Of a DNA stretch of 19,067 nt, positions 1-6,767 are shown piece by piece. The stretch comes from Streptococcus constellatus (GTDB lineage: Bacteria > Bacillota > Bacilli > Lactobacillales > Streptococcaceae): NCBI RefSeq assembly GCF_902167705.1, contig NZ_CABHMZ010000020.1, positions 1-19,067 on the forward strand, written 5' to 3'. The position numbers and the translations under genes are program-made. Every line of letters begins with the position of its first letter. Within the stretch, counting starts at the first letter, position 1. The notes beneath the pieces are model-generated. The model saw only the letters and a program-made list of their open reading frames with translations. It was not told the origin of the DNA and made no database searches.

Positions 1-60
1 CCACGAAAATGTTTAGCTTACAGAACTGCTTATGAAGCTCTAGTGGATGAGTTAGAGTAA
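1..60 (+). pseudogene. IS30-family transposase, C-terminal 19 codons (cut by window edge)
   Basis: Frame 1 reads PRKCLAYRTAYEALVDELE and then TAA. The pattern N/PRKCLGYRTPxE near the C-terminus is typical of IS30-family DDE transposases, where it closes the catalytic integrase-core domain. The fragment is partial only because the window starts here; nothing in the visible part indicates inactivation. An identical copy runs on the opposite strand at the right end. Confidence 0.8.
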
Positions 61-87
61 ATGTTGCACTTATTCTTGCAATTTATC
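1..87 (+). mobile_element. Right end of an IS30-family insertion sequence (partial, left edge)
   Basis: The first 87 bases are identical to the reverse complement of the last 87 bases of the window. They hold the final transposase codons (stop at 58-60) and then about 27 bases (61-87) that should be the terminal inverted repeat. Identity between the two window ends stops at 87/88, which marks the outer boundary of the element. On its outer side it abuts comD sequence, so the element is inserted in comD. Only the 3' end of the element is inside the window, so its full length and left terminal repeat cannot be seen. The family is assigned from the transposase tail alone. Confidence 0.85.
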
Positions 88-530
88 AAATATTTAAAAT
101 TAAACTTAAAATAATCAATTGCTTTTAAAATAAAAATCAAAGAAATAATATTGATAAAAATATAGAACAATCCCCAATATCTATCAACAAACTCATCACC
201 TGTGACAGAAGAAATAATAACTGAAAAGAATGTTTCAGAACTCGACACAGCTAAAGATAAAAATAGTGCTAAAAATACAGAAAGGTGTTTTTTAACCTTT
301 TTTATTTTGAAAAAGTATAAATAAAAAAATAATGGTTGAATAAAAAACATCATATATCTAACTGAATAATGTATTAAAGTAGTGAAATCAGTTAAAAATA
401 CAATTCCTAAACACAACAAAGTAAAGTGAATATTTACTTTATTCACTCTACTTATCTTCTTGTAGCAATATACAACAGAAACAGCTTCTATAATTGAGAA
501 AATAACCCAATGTATAAATTCTATTTTCAC
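30..530 (-). pseudogene. comD: comD, competence pheromone receptor histidine kinase, truncated by IS insertion
   Basis: Reading leftward from a GTG start (528-530) preceded by an AGGAG ribosome-binding site, the ORF encodes a very hydrophobic protein of 166 codons. About 147 residues are native; from position 87 leftward the frame runs into IS30 DNA, adding roughly 18 foreign residues before a stop at 30-32. The native part shows at least five membrane segments (roughly residues 4-23, 33-49, 52-74, 82-110 and 118-140), which matches the N-terminal pheromone-sensing domain of ComD/BlpH/AgrC-type kinases. Intact ComD is about 440 residues, with the His-phosphoacceptor and ATPase domains following the membrane part; these are absent. 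The start lies 20 bases after comC on the same strand, the expected comCDE order. A rest-of-gene piece may exist beyond the IS copy. The product is presumably unable to phosphorylate ComE. Confidence 0.85.
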
Positions 531-550
531 AATATTATTCTCCTAAATAA

Positions 551-697
551 TTATTTACCAAAAAGTTTCAAGAAATCAAACCTCATTCTAATTCGACTAT
601 CCCCACCAATAATTTTATTTAACTGCTCATCATTAAGTTCCTTAAATGCTTCCACTTTCACTTTAGCTGTTTCCTTTTTGCTAAAAAATTTTTTCAT
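551..697 (-). CDS. comC: Competence-stimulating peptide precursor ComC
   Basis: This short gene (48 codons) encodes the quorum-sensing pheromone that triggers natural competence through ComD and ComE. The start ATG (695-697) follows an AAGGAG site at 703-708. The first 32 residues form a double-glycine leader (MKKFFSKKE..., ending LNKIIGG), the kind removed by the peptidase-exporter ComAB. Predicted mature CSP is DSRIRMRFDFLKLFGK, 16 residues with the usual negatively charged first residue, Arg at position 3 and a basic C-terminus. From memory the anginosus-group CSP is DSRIRMGFDFSKLFGK, so this differs at positions 7 and 11. The gene looks intact although comD immediately downstream is interrupted. 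It is too short for standard ORF cut-offs but strongly supported by leader, promoter and context. Confidence 0.93.
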   Translation of the reverse strand: MKKFFSKKETAKVKVEAFKELNDEQLNKIIGGDSRIRMRFDFLKLFGK

Positions 698-742
698 AAT
701 TTCTCCTTAATGTTTGTTTTTTGTAAGAAAACTTACAAAGTA

Positions 743-809
743 ATTATACCAAACCTTTATAACCAAATTGAAAAAATCTCTAAACGATACATTTTTACAT
801 CTCAAAAGA
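743..809 (-). promoter_or_regulatory. comC promoter with ComE-type direct repeat
   Basis: On the minus strand two imperfect 9-base repeats, TCTTTTGAG (801-809) and ATCGTTTAG (780-788), start 21 bases apart. That is the 9+12 spacing of the ComE box described for pneumococcal early competence promoters. A consensus -10, TATAAT (743-748), lies 31 bases after the second repeat and there is no good -35, as expected for an activator-dependent promoter. The inferred transcript starts near 736. Phosphorylated ComE would be the activator; the repeat match to the consensus is partial. Confidence 0.7.
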
Positions 810-824
810 CTTTTTACACAGATA

Positions 825-854
825 TAGAAAAAGGCACGCTTCTTTCGTGCCTTT
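825..854 (-). terminator. Rho-independent terminator after tRNA-Arg
   Basis: Transcribed leftward, a 9-bp stem AAAGGCACG/CGTGCCTTT (846-854 with 830-838) with a 7-base loop is followed by a U-run (825-830). It sits 10 bases beyond the tRNA 3' end and separates the tRNA unit from comC. Confidence 0.88.
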
Positions 855-864
855 AAACCTTATA

Positions 865-938
865 TGATCCCAGCAGGATTCGAACCTGCGACCGTTCGCT
901 TAGAAGGCGAATGCTCTATCCAGCTGAGCTATGAGACC
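865..938 (-). tRNA. tRNA-Arg (anticodon TCT)
   Basis: The reverse complement folds as a 74-base tRNA. The acceptor strand GGTCTCA pairs with TGGGATC with two G-U pairs, followed by discriminator A. The D arm is GCTCAGCTGGATAGAGC and the T arm contains GGTTCGAATCC. The anticodon stem is TTCGC/GCGAA and its loop CTTCTAA gives anticodon TCT, reading AGA codons. The CCA end is not encoded. A tRNA-Arg next to comC is also the arrangement known in pneumococcus. Confidence 0.95.
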
Positions 939-942
939 AATG

Positions 943-978
943 CTCTATCATTTTAACAAAAAAAGCCTACAACGTCAA
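943..978 (-). promoter_or_regulatory. tRNA-Arg promoter
   Basis: On the minus strand, -35 TTGACG (973-978) and -10 TAAAAT (950-955) are separated by exactly 17 bases, and TG at -15/-14 gives an extended -10. Transcription would begin near 943, five bases before the tRNA. The -35 sits just past the rlmH stop codon, so the tRNA need not depend on rlmH transcription. Confidence 0.75.
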
Positions 979-980
979 GA

Positions 981-1460
981 TTACTTATGATAGGGACTTC
1001 CTTGTTGAATCATAAATGCTCGATAAATTTGTTCTACTAAAACTAATCGCATCAATTGATGAGGAAGAGTCAATTTTCCAAAACTCATCAATAAATTAGC
1101 TCTTTTTTTAACAGTATTAGATAAACCAAGGCTTCCTCCAATCACAAAAGTAATATCTGAAATCCCACGAATAGTTATATCATTCAATATCTTACTAAAC
1201 TCTTCTGACGGAAATTGTTGTCCTTCAATAGCTAAAGCAATCACAAATTCCTTATCAGTTATTTTCGATAAAATACGAGTTCCTTCTTTGTCAAGAATTT
1301 GTTGATTTTCTAAGTGACTTGCCTTATCAGGTGTTTTTTCATCTGGCAGTTCAATCATATCAAATTTAGTAAACCGCCCTAAACGTTTTACATACTCTGC
1401 TATTCCATCTTTAAGGTATTTTTCTTTTAATTTTCCAACAGTTACAAGTTTTATTTTCAT
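981..1460 (-). CDS. rlmH: 23S rRNA (pseudouridine1915-N3)-methyltransferase RlmH
   Basis: RlmH uses S-adenosylmethionine to methylate N3 of pseudouridine 1915 in helix 69 of 23S rRNA, acting on assembled 70S ribosomes. The protein is 159 residues, the normal length for this SPOUT-fold homodimer. The SAM-binding knot is visible as [10 protein letters not shown] (residues 105-114) and the conserved segment [17 protein letters not shown] (132-148), ending in the characteristic PYHK. The ATG at 1458-1460 has no Shine-Dalgarno; an extended -10, TGGTAGAAT on the minus strand (1467-1475), would place the transcript start at or beside the ATG. The gene diverges from htrA across an intergenic region rich in DnaA boxes. 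Confidence 0.96.
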   Translation of the reverse strand: MKIKLVTVGKLKEKYLKDGIAEYVKRLGRFTKFDMIELPDEKTPDKASHLENQQILDKEGTRILSKITDKEFVIALAIEGQQFPSEEFSKILNDITIRGISDITFVIGGSLGLSNTVKKRANLLMSFGKLTLPHQLMRLVLVEQIYRAFMIQQGSPYHK

Positions 1461-1474
1461 ATTTCTATTCTACC

Positions 1475-1593
1475 ATATCCACAATTATTTCACATCTTAT
1501 TCACAGGATAAAAATTTAAATTTCCTTTCAAAAACCTTATAAATTACTAAGAAAATCACAGATTTTAAAAGTTATCCACAATTTGTGGAAAAG
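1475..1593. promoter_or_regulatory. DnaA-box cluster in the rlmH-htrA gap
   Basis: Several 9-mers match or nearly match the DnaA box TTATCCACA: ATATCCACA (1475-1483), TTATTCACA (1497-1505), a perfect TTATCCACA (1572-1580) and TGTGGAAAA (1585-1593, the reverse complement of TTTTCCACA). The last two form an inverted pair 4 bases apart. The cluster lies about 2.3 kb before dnaA and may belong to the extended oriC or help titrate DnaA. Confidence 0.7.
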
Positions 1594-1601
1594 GTAAAAC
1601 A

Positions 1602-1634
1602 TTTAAGTTATAATTAAGATAAATTACTTATACT
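1602..1634 (+). promoter_or_regulatory. CiaR-box promoter of htrA
   Basis: TTTAAG (1602-1607), five bases, then ATTAAG (1613-1618) fits the CiaR consensus NTTAAG-N5-WTTAAG exactly. A -10-like TATACT (1629-1634) follows ten bases later, and no -35 is evident, so CiaR would act as the activator. htrA is a known CiaRH target in pneumococcus. A strong AGGAGG ribosome-binding site precedes the ATG at 1665. Confidence 0.8.
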
Positions 1635-1664
1635 TTCAGTAATTGAAATAACTAGGAGGAAGAT

Positions 1665-2855
1665 ATGAAAAATTCTTCAAATTTCACAAAAAAATTGTTA
1701 TGGCTTTTCATGGTCTTAGCCATAGGTTTTATCGGTGGTTTACTTGGAAACTTAACCTCATCAAAATTATCAACAAATGGTTCTACAACAACTAAAGTGA
1801 ACCAGGTTACTACTGCTTATAAAAATACAAATTCTACCACACAAGCTGTAAGCAAAGTAAAAGATGCTGTTGTATCTGTTATTACCTATGCTAATAACAA
1901 TTCACAGAACAGTGTGTTTGGAAATGATGATTCGAACACTAATGGCGATAATTCTCAACAAGTAGCTAGTGAAGGATCCGGAGTTATTTATAAAAAAGAC
2001 GGAAAATACGCTTACTTAGTAACCAATACCCACGTTATCAGTGGTGCTAAAAAAGTTGACATTCGTTTAGCAGATGGGAACAAAGTTCCTGGAGAAATTG
2101 TAGGTTCAGACACCTATTCTGATATCTCCGTTGTTCGTATTAGTGCCGATAAAGTAAAAACAGTTGCTGAATTTGGAGATTCTAGTAAATTAACTGTTGG
2201 TGAAACAGCTATTGCGATTGGAAGTCCGCTCGGATCAAATTACGCTAATACTGTGACGCAAGGAATTATTTCTAGTTTAAATCGTAATGTTTCTCTAAAA
2301 TCTGAAGACGGTCAAACTATTTCAACACAAGCTATCCAAACAGATACAGCTATCAATCCAGGAAATTCTGGTGGACCACTTGTGAATATTCAAGGACAAG
2401 TAATTGGCATTACTTCAAGTAAAATTGCTAGCAATGGCGGAACTTCCGTTGAGGGCTTAGGTTTTGCCATTCCATCTAACGATGTTATCAACATTATCAA
2501 TCAATTAGAAGCAAATGGAACTGTTACACGACCAGCCCTAGGAATCCAAATGATCGATATCACTAATCTGTCTAGTTCAGATCTATCACGCTTAAAACTC
2601 CCATCGAAAGTAACTAGTGGAGTTGTCGTACGTTCAGCTCAATCTGGAATGCCTGCTGAAGGAAAACTCCAAAAATATGATGTTATTACCAAAGTAGATG
2701 GGAAAGAAATTTCCTCAACAAGTGATTTACAATCCGCTTTATACAAACATTCAATCGGTGATGATATAAAAATAACATTTTATCGTGATGGAAAAGAAAC
2801 AACGACTACCATTAAGCTTACAAAATCTACAAAAGATTTAGATTCAAATAATTGA
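1665..2855 (+). CDS. htrA: Surface serine protease HtrA (DegP family)
   Basis: HtrA is a membrane-anchored, outward-facing quality-control protease that degrades misfolded surface and secreted proteins; in streptococci it also affects competence, bacteriocin processing and virulence. The 396-residue protein has an N-terminal signal anchor (about residues 10-30), a Ser/Asn/Thr-rich linker, and a trypsin-like domain. The triad is His123 (TNTHVIS), Asp153 (YSDISVV) and Ser235 (GNSGGPL). One PDZ domain occupies about 290-385. The usual streptococcal length is about 390-400, so it is complete. It stands directly before parB and is preceded by a CiaR box. Confidence 0.97.
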   Translation: MKNSSNFTKKLLWLFMVLAIGFIGGLLGNLTSSKLSTNGSTTTKVNQVTTAYKNTNSTTQAVSKVKDAVVSVITYANNNSQNSVFGNDDSNTNGDNSQQVASEGSGVIYKKDGKYAYLVTNTHVISGAKKVDIRLADGNKVPGEIVGSDTYSDISVVRISADKVKTVAEFGDSSKLTVGETAIAIGSPLGSNYANTVTQGIISSLNRNVSLKSEDGQTISTQAIQTDTAINPGNSGGPLVNIQGQVIGITSSKIASNGGTSVEGLGFAIPSNDVINIINQLEANGTVTRPALGIQMIDITNLSSSDLSRLKLPSKVTSGVVVRSAQSGMPAEGKLQKYDVITKVDGKEISSTSDLQSALYKHSIGDDIKITFYRDGKETTTTIKLTKSTKDLDSNN

Positions 2856-2863
2856 CACTTTAT

Positions 2864-2897
2864 TAACACATCTTTACAGAATTGTAAAGGTGTGTTA
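2864..2897 (+). terminator. Hairpin between htrA and parB (possible terminator or parB promoter structure)
   Basis: AACACATCTTTAC (2865-2877) and GTAAAGGTGTGTT (2884-2896) pair over 13 bp with one G-U and a 6-base loop, and an extra T-A pair closes the base. No run of Ts follows, so it is a poor intrinsic terminator on either strand. It coincides with the likely parB promoter, so it may instead influence parB transcription. Confidence 0.45.
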
Positions 2898-2908
2898 TTC
2901 TATATAAA
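2873..2908 (+). promoter_or_regulatory. parB promoter, probably giving a leaderless mRNA
   Basis: TTTACA (2873-2878) and TATTCT (2896-2901) are separated by 17 bases. Transcription would begin around 2908-2910, which is the parB ATG itself. No Shine-Dalgarno lies in the usual window before that ATG; the only purine run (AAAGG, 2886-2890) is 19 bases upstream. Confidence 0.6.
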
Positions 2909-2909
2909 C

Positions 2910-3677
2910 ATGGAAAAATATCAATATATCACACTTAATGACATCCAAACAAATCCTTATCAACCAAGAAAAGAATTTTCAGAAGAAAAAATTGCTGAGC
3001 TTGCTAGTTCTATAAAAGAACATGGTATTATTCAGCCCATCATTGTACGAAAATCTCCGATAATTGGTTATGAATTGCTAGCTGGTGAAAGGCGTTTTAG
3101 AGCTGCTAAATTAGCAGGCTTAACAAATATACCAGCTATTATAAAAGAAGTAACAGATGATGAAATGATGAAGCAAGCCATCATTGAAAATTTACAACGA
3201 GAAGATTTAAATCCTATAGAAGAAGCACAATCTTATAAATATTTAATTGACAAAGGGTTGACACATAAAGAAATCGCTCAAACAATGGGAAAATCACGTC
3301 CTTATATTACAAATTCTGTTCGTTTATTAAACTTACCACCCAATATTATCAAAGCAGTAAAAGAAGGAATTATTTCTCAAGGACATGCTCGCCTACTCAT
3401 CAATCTCTCAGAAAAAGATCAAAATCAGTGGTTTGATAAAATCTTATCTCAAGAACTTTCAGTTCGACAGCTAGAAAAACAATTGCATCCACAGCAAACA
3501 AAAGCTTCAGCGAAAGATGAACATCAACTTTTTCTCAAAGAAGAGGAAAAAAGGTTAAAAAAGATATTCGGTACAGAAATTTCACTCCAATTTTCTAAGC
3601 AGTCCCAATCTGGAAAAATCTGTATTCACTTTTCAAGCCAAGAAGAATATCAAAGAATTATTGACAGCTTTAAATAA
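2910..3677 (+). CDS. parB: Chromosome partitioning protein ParB (Spo0J)
   Basis: ParB binds parS sites near the origin, spreads as a CTP-dependent clamp and recruits SMC condensin to organise and segregate new origins. From the ATG at 2910 the protein has 255 residues. The N-terminal CTPase domain carries GERRFRA (59-65) and ENLQREDLNP (93-102), followed by a helix-turn-helix around 118-140 (LTHKEIAQTMGKSRPYITN) and a C-terminal dimerisation region. A GTG at 2892 would add six residues but lies within the predicted promoter, while MEKYQYI matches the family start. No parA lies alongside; streptococci use ParB without a chromosomal ParA. A consensus parS occurs in tilS. Confidence 0.96.
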   Translation: MEKYQYITLNDIQTNPYQPRKEFSEEKIAELASSIKEHGIIQPIIVRKSPIIGYELLAGERRFRAAKLAGLTNIPAIIKEVTDDEMMKQAIIENLQREDLNPIEEAQSYKYLIDKGLTHKEIAQTMGKSRPYITNSVRLLNLPPNIIKAVKEGIISQGHARLLINLSEKDQNQWFDKILSQELSVRQLEKQLHPQQTKASAKDEHQLFLKEEEKRLKKIFGTEISLQFSKQSQSGKICIHFSSQEEYQRIIDSFK

Positions 3678-3709
3678 GGCTGTTATTTTTATTTTTTAAA
3701 CTCACAAGA

Positions 3710-3825
3710 TTATCCACTATTATTTTATAAGAAAACCTTAATAAATCACAGAAAAATTGCTTTATTCACAATCTGTGGAAAACTCGAAAGAACAATGTGA
3801 ATTTATTTCCACAGATTGTGGAAAA
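3710..3825. promoter_or_regulatory. oriC DnaA-box cluster upstream of dnaA
   Basis: The gap before dnaA holds TTATCCACT (3710-3718), TTATTCACA (3762-3770), TGTGGAAAA (3774-3782), ATTTCCACA (3805-3813) and TGTGGAAAA (3817-3825). The last four form two convergent pairs. Clustering of boxes on both sides of dnaA is typical of low-GC Firmicute origins. The last box sits where the -35 of the dnaA promoter should be, so DnaA probably represses its own gene. Confidence 0.85.
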
Positions 3826-3838
3826 CTTTTGCGTTTTA

Positions 3839-3847
3839 TGTTAAAAT
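3839..3847 (+). promoter_or_regulatory. Extended -10 of the dnaA promoter
   Basis: TGTTAAAAT (3839-3847) is an extended -10 (TG, one base, TAAAAT) with no good -35. The inferred start is near 3854, giving a leader of about 50 bases that ends with a strong AAAGGAGG ribosome-binding site before the ATG at 3905. Confidence 0.55.
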
Positions 3848-3904
3848 AACTTTTATGGATCATTAAAATAAGACTAAAAACTTAATTAGTAAAGGAGGTT
3901 TTCC

Positions 3905-5248
3905 ATGACGCAAGAAACTAGTTTTTGGGCGCGTGTTTTAGAATTAGCTCAAAAGCAAATCAAAAAAAATACATATGATTATTTTGTTGCAGGAGCACGG
4001 TTAATGAAAGTTGAAAATTTTCAAGCTACTGTACTTCTTGATAGCCCAGTCAAACAATTATTTTGGGACCAAAATTTAGCAGATGTTATCATTACTGCAG
4101 GTTTTGAAGTGTACAATGATCAAATTACAGTGCATTATATCTTTCAAGAAGAGAATGATGAGGTTACTCAGTCAACAAATACAAATCATTCAGTGATTAA
4201 ACCAAGTCTTCCTCCTATTGAAACTGGGTTAAAAGCAAAATATACATTTGATAATTTTGTTCAGGGTGACGGAAATGTTTGGGCTCTATCAGCTGCACTC
4301 GCTGTTTCTGAAAATTTGGCAACAACTTATAATCCATTGTTTATCTATGGTGGACCAGGATTAGGAAAAACCCATTTACTAAATGCAATTGGAAATCAAA
4401 TTTTAGAAAATATTCCTGATGCCAGAGTGAAATATATTCCTGCTGAAACTTTTATCAACGACTTTTTAGAACATCTTCGATTAGGGGAAATGGAAAGCTT
4501 TAAAAGAACTTATCGAAGCCTTGATCTCTTATTGATTGATGATATTCAGTCCTTAGGAGGAAAGAAAGTTTCTACTCAAGAAGAATTTTTCAATACTTTT
4601 AATGCTTTACATGGAGACAATAAACAAATTGTACTAACAAGTGACCGTAGTCCTGATCATCTGGATAATCTTGAAGAACGTTTAGTCACACGCTTTAAAT
4701 GGGGATTAACTCAAAATATTACCCCACCAGATTTTGAAACAAGAATTGCCATTTTGCGCAATAAAATAGAAGATTTAGATTATATTTTCCCAAATGATAC
4801 CTTGGAATACTTAGCAGGTCAGTTTGATTCAAATGTTCGAGATTTAGAAGGCGCTTTAAATGACATCTCCCTTATGGCCAGAGTAAAAAATCTTAGAGAA
4901 ATTACAATTGATGTCGCTGCTGAAGCTATTCGAGCCCGAAAACAAGATGCAAGTCAAATTTTAGTTATTCCAATTGATAAAATTCAAACAGAAGTTGGAA
5001 ATTTCTATGGAGTCAGCGTTAAAGAAATGAAAGGAAGTCGTAGGATTCAAAATATTGTTCTTGCTAGACAAGTAGCTATGTATCTAGCTCGTGAATTAAC
5101 CGATAATAGCCTTCCAAAAATTGGAAGAGAATTTGGCGGTAAAGATCATACGACGGTCATACATGCTCATGGAAAAATAAAAACAATGCTTGAAACAGAT
5201 GATAATCTTCGATTAGAAATAGAAAACATAAAAAATAAAATCAGATGA
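3905..5248 (+). CDS. dnaA: Chromosomal replication initiator DnaA
   Basis: DnaA binds DnaA boxes as an ATP-bound oligomer, melts oriC and loads the replicative helicase. At 447 residues it is close to the pneumococcal length (about 453). Domain I (about 1-80) is followed by a polar linker (82-105), an AAA+ core with Walker [10 protein letters not shown] (149-157) and Walker B LLLIDDIQ (208-215), and the C-terminal DNA-binding domain with the signature [11 protein letters not shown] (411-421). The ATG follows an AAAGGAGG site. DnaA-box clusters lie on both sides of the gene, which places the chromosome origin here. Confidence 0.99.
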   Translation: MTQETSFWARVLELAQKQIKKNTYDYFVAGARLMKVENFQATVLLDSPVKQLFWDQNLADVIITAGFEVYNDQITVHYIFQEENDEVTQSTNTNHSVIKPSLPPIETGLKAKYTFDNFVQGDGNVWALSAALAVSENLATTYNPLFIYGGPGLGKTHLLNAIGNQILENIPDARVKYIPAETFINDFLEHLRLGEMESFKRTYRSLDLLLIDDIQSLGGKKVSTQEEFFNTFNALHGDNKQIVLTSDRSPDHLDNLEERLVTRFKWGLTQNITPPDFETRIAILRNKIEDLDYIFPNDTLEYLAGQFDSNVRDLEGALNDISLMARVKNLREITIDVAAEAIRARKQDASQILVIPIDKIQTEVGNFYGVSVKEMKGSRRIQNIVLARQVAMYLARELTDNSLPKIGREFGGKDHTTVIHAHGKIKTMLETDDNLRLEIENIKNKIR

Positions 5249-5249
5249 T

Positions 5250-5380
5250 TGTGGATAACCTCAGAAAAAAAGTTGAAGTTATTCACAATTTATAAACAAG
5301 TTTATTTCTGCGTTCTACCGCTAATTTAAAAACTTTTCCACAAGTTTCACACAAACTACTATTACTATTAACTTAATAAT
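5250..5380. other. oriC core: DnaA boxes and DnaA-trio unwinding element between dnaA and dnaN
   Basis: The 156-base gap holds a perfect DnaA box on the minus strand (TGTGGATAA, 5250-5258), TTATTCACA (5279-5287) and TTTTCCACA (5334-5342). Thirteen bases after the last box comes CTACTATTACTATTA (5356-5370), a series of three-base repeats resembling the DnaA-trio of the Bacillus subtilis basal unwinding system. It runs into A/T-only DNA up to the dnaN ribosome-binding site. This is the likely site of first strand opening. The assignment rests on pattern and position. Confidence 0.8.
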
Positions 5381-5404
5381 CATAAAATAATAAAAGGAGT
5401 TTCT

Positions 5405-6541
5405 ATGATTAACTTTTCAATCAATAAAAATTTATTTTTACAAGCTTTAAATACAACAAAAAGAGCTATCAGTCATAAAAATGCTATTCCAATTCTTTCT
5501 ACAGTAAAAATTGATGTCACAAATGAAGGAATTACATTGATTGGCTCTAATGGTCAAATTTCTATCGAAAATTTTATTTCAATTAAAAATGAAAATGCAG
5601 GACTTTTAGTAACTTCTCCAGGCTCCATTTTGCTTGAAGCAACTTTTTTCATCAATGTCGTATCAAGTCTTCCTGATATAACGCTTGATTTTAAAGAAAT
5701 TGAGCAAAAGCAAATTGTCTTAACAAGTGGCAAATCAGAAATTACCTTAAAGGGAAAAGATGCAGATCAATATCCTCGTATTCAAGAAATTTCAGCAAGT
5801 AACCCTTTGGTGCTTGAAACAAGTGTCCTTAAAAATATTATTAACGAAACAGCTTTTGCAGCTAGCACGCAAGAAAGTCGTCCGATTTTAACAGGAGTTC
5901 ATTTTGTCTTAACAGACAATAAAAATTTAAAGACAGTCGCAACAGACTCTCATCGGATGAGTCAAAAGAAGATTGTTTTAGAAAAAAATGGGGATAACTT
6001 TGATGTTGTTATTCCTAGTCGTTCTTTACGCGAATTTTCAGCCGTTTTTACGGATGATATTGAAACAGTAGAGATTTACTTCACAAATAATCAATTACTC
6101 TTTAGAAGTGAAAATATTAGCTTTTACACTCGACTTTTAGAAGGAAATTATCCTGATACCGACCGTTTAATTCCAACAGAATTTACGAGTGTTGTCACAT
6201 TTGATAATCATAATCTTCGTTATGCAATGGAACGTGCACGTCTTCTTTCAAATGCGACTCAAAATGGAACAGTTAAATTAGAAATTATAAATGGTGTAGT
6301 TAGTGCGCATGTGAACTCCCCTGAAGTTGGGCGTGTAAATGAAGAAATTGATACTGAAAGTATTTCAGGTCAAGATTTAACCATTAGTTTCAATCCAACA
6401 TATTTAATTGATTCTTTAAAAGCTATTGATAGCGAAAAGGTTACAATCAGCTTTATTTCAGCTGTTCGTCCATTTACTTTGGTGCCAAGTGATGACACAG
6501 AAAACTTTATTCAATTGATTACGCCAGTGAGAACAAACTAA
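5405..6541 (+). CDS. dnaN: DNA polymerase III beta subunit (sliding clamp)
   Basis: DnaN forms a ring-shaped homodimer that tethers DNA polymerase III and repair factors to DNA. The 378-residue product has the usual clamp length and three-domain repeat layout. The beginning (MINFSINKNLFLQALNTTKR) and the end (FTLVPSDDTENFIQLITPVR) match bacterial clamps, the latter contributing to the hydrophobic partner-binding pocket. An AAAGGAG site precedes the ATG. The TAA overlaps the ATG of the next gene by one base, implying translational coupling. No clear separate promoter is visible, so it may be read from the dnaA promoter through oriC. Confidence 0.98.
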   Translation: MINFSINKNLFLQALNTTKRAISHKNAIPILSTVKIDVTNEGITLIGSNGQISIENFISIKNENAGLLVTSPGSILLEATFFINVVSSLPDITLDFKEIEQKQIVLTSGKSEITLKGKDADQYPRIQEISASNPLVLETSVLKNIINETAFAASTQESRPILTGVHFVLTDNKNLKTVATDSHRMSQKKIVLEKNGDNFDVVIPSRSLREFSAVFTDDIETVEIYFTNNQLLFRSENISFYTRLLEGNYPDTDRLIPTEFTSVVTFDNHNLRYAMERARLLSNATQNGTVKLEIINGVVSAHVNSPEVGRVNEEIDTESISGQDLTISFNPTYLIDSLKAIDSEKVTISFISAVRPFTLVPSDDTENFIQLITPVRTN

Positions 6542-6738
6542 TGTATGATGTAGGAAATTTTGTTGAAATGAAAAAACCACATGCCTGTACAATCAAATCC
6601 ACAGGCAAAAAAGCAAATCGTTGGGAAATTATTCGAGTGGGTGCGGATATTAAAATTCGCTGTACAAATTGTCATCATATTGTGATGATGAGCCGATATG
6701 ATTTTGAACGAAAACTAAAAAAAGTGCTAGGAAATTGA
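6541..6738 (+). CDS. DUF951 family protein (YyzM-like)
   Basis: This is a 65-residue basic protein of unknown function. It has the DUF951 layout: MYDVGNFVEMKKPHAC, then NRWEIIRVGADIKIRCTNC and a basic tail. Cys16, Cys41 and Cys44 with nearby histidines (His45, His46) could form a small metal site, an inference from spacing only. It follows dnaN with a one-base stop/start overlap, a position conserved in many Firmicutes next to the replication genes. Its own stop codon lies in the loop of the terminator that ends the dnaN transcript. Confidence 0.9.
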   Translation: MYDVGNFVEMKKPHACTIKSTGKKANRWEIIRVGADIKIRCTNCHHIVMMSRYDFERKLKKVLGN

Positions 6739-6756
6739 TTTCTTAGCACCTTTTCA
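6717..6756. terminator. Bidirectional terminator between DUF951 gene and lipoprotein gene
   Basis: GTGCTAGGAAAT (6724-6735) pairs with ATTTCTTAGCAC (6738-6749) with one G-U. A-rich DNA lies on the left and CTTTTC on the right, so it can act on both converging transcripts. The U-run is best for the leftward transcript. It overlaps the last codons of the DUF951 gene. Confidence 0.85.
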
Positions 6757-6767
6757 TAATCTTAATC

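Noticed and set aside
510..710. Plus-strand ORF of 66 codons
   Set aside because: It is the antisense of comC and its promoter side. comC on the minus strand has a leader, ribosome-binding site and promoter; this ORF has no family resemblance.
2892..2909. GTG start adding six residues to ParB
   Set aside because: It lies in the predicted promoter and hairpin, and MEKYQYI at 2910 matches the usual beginning of the family.
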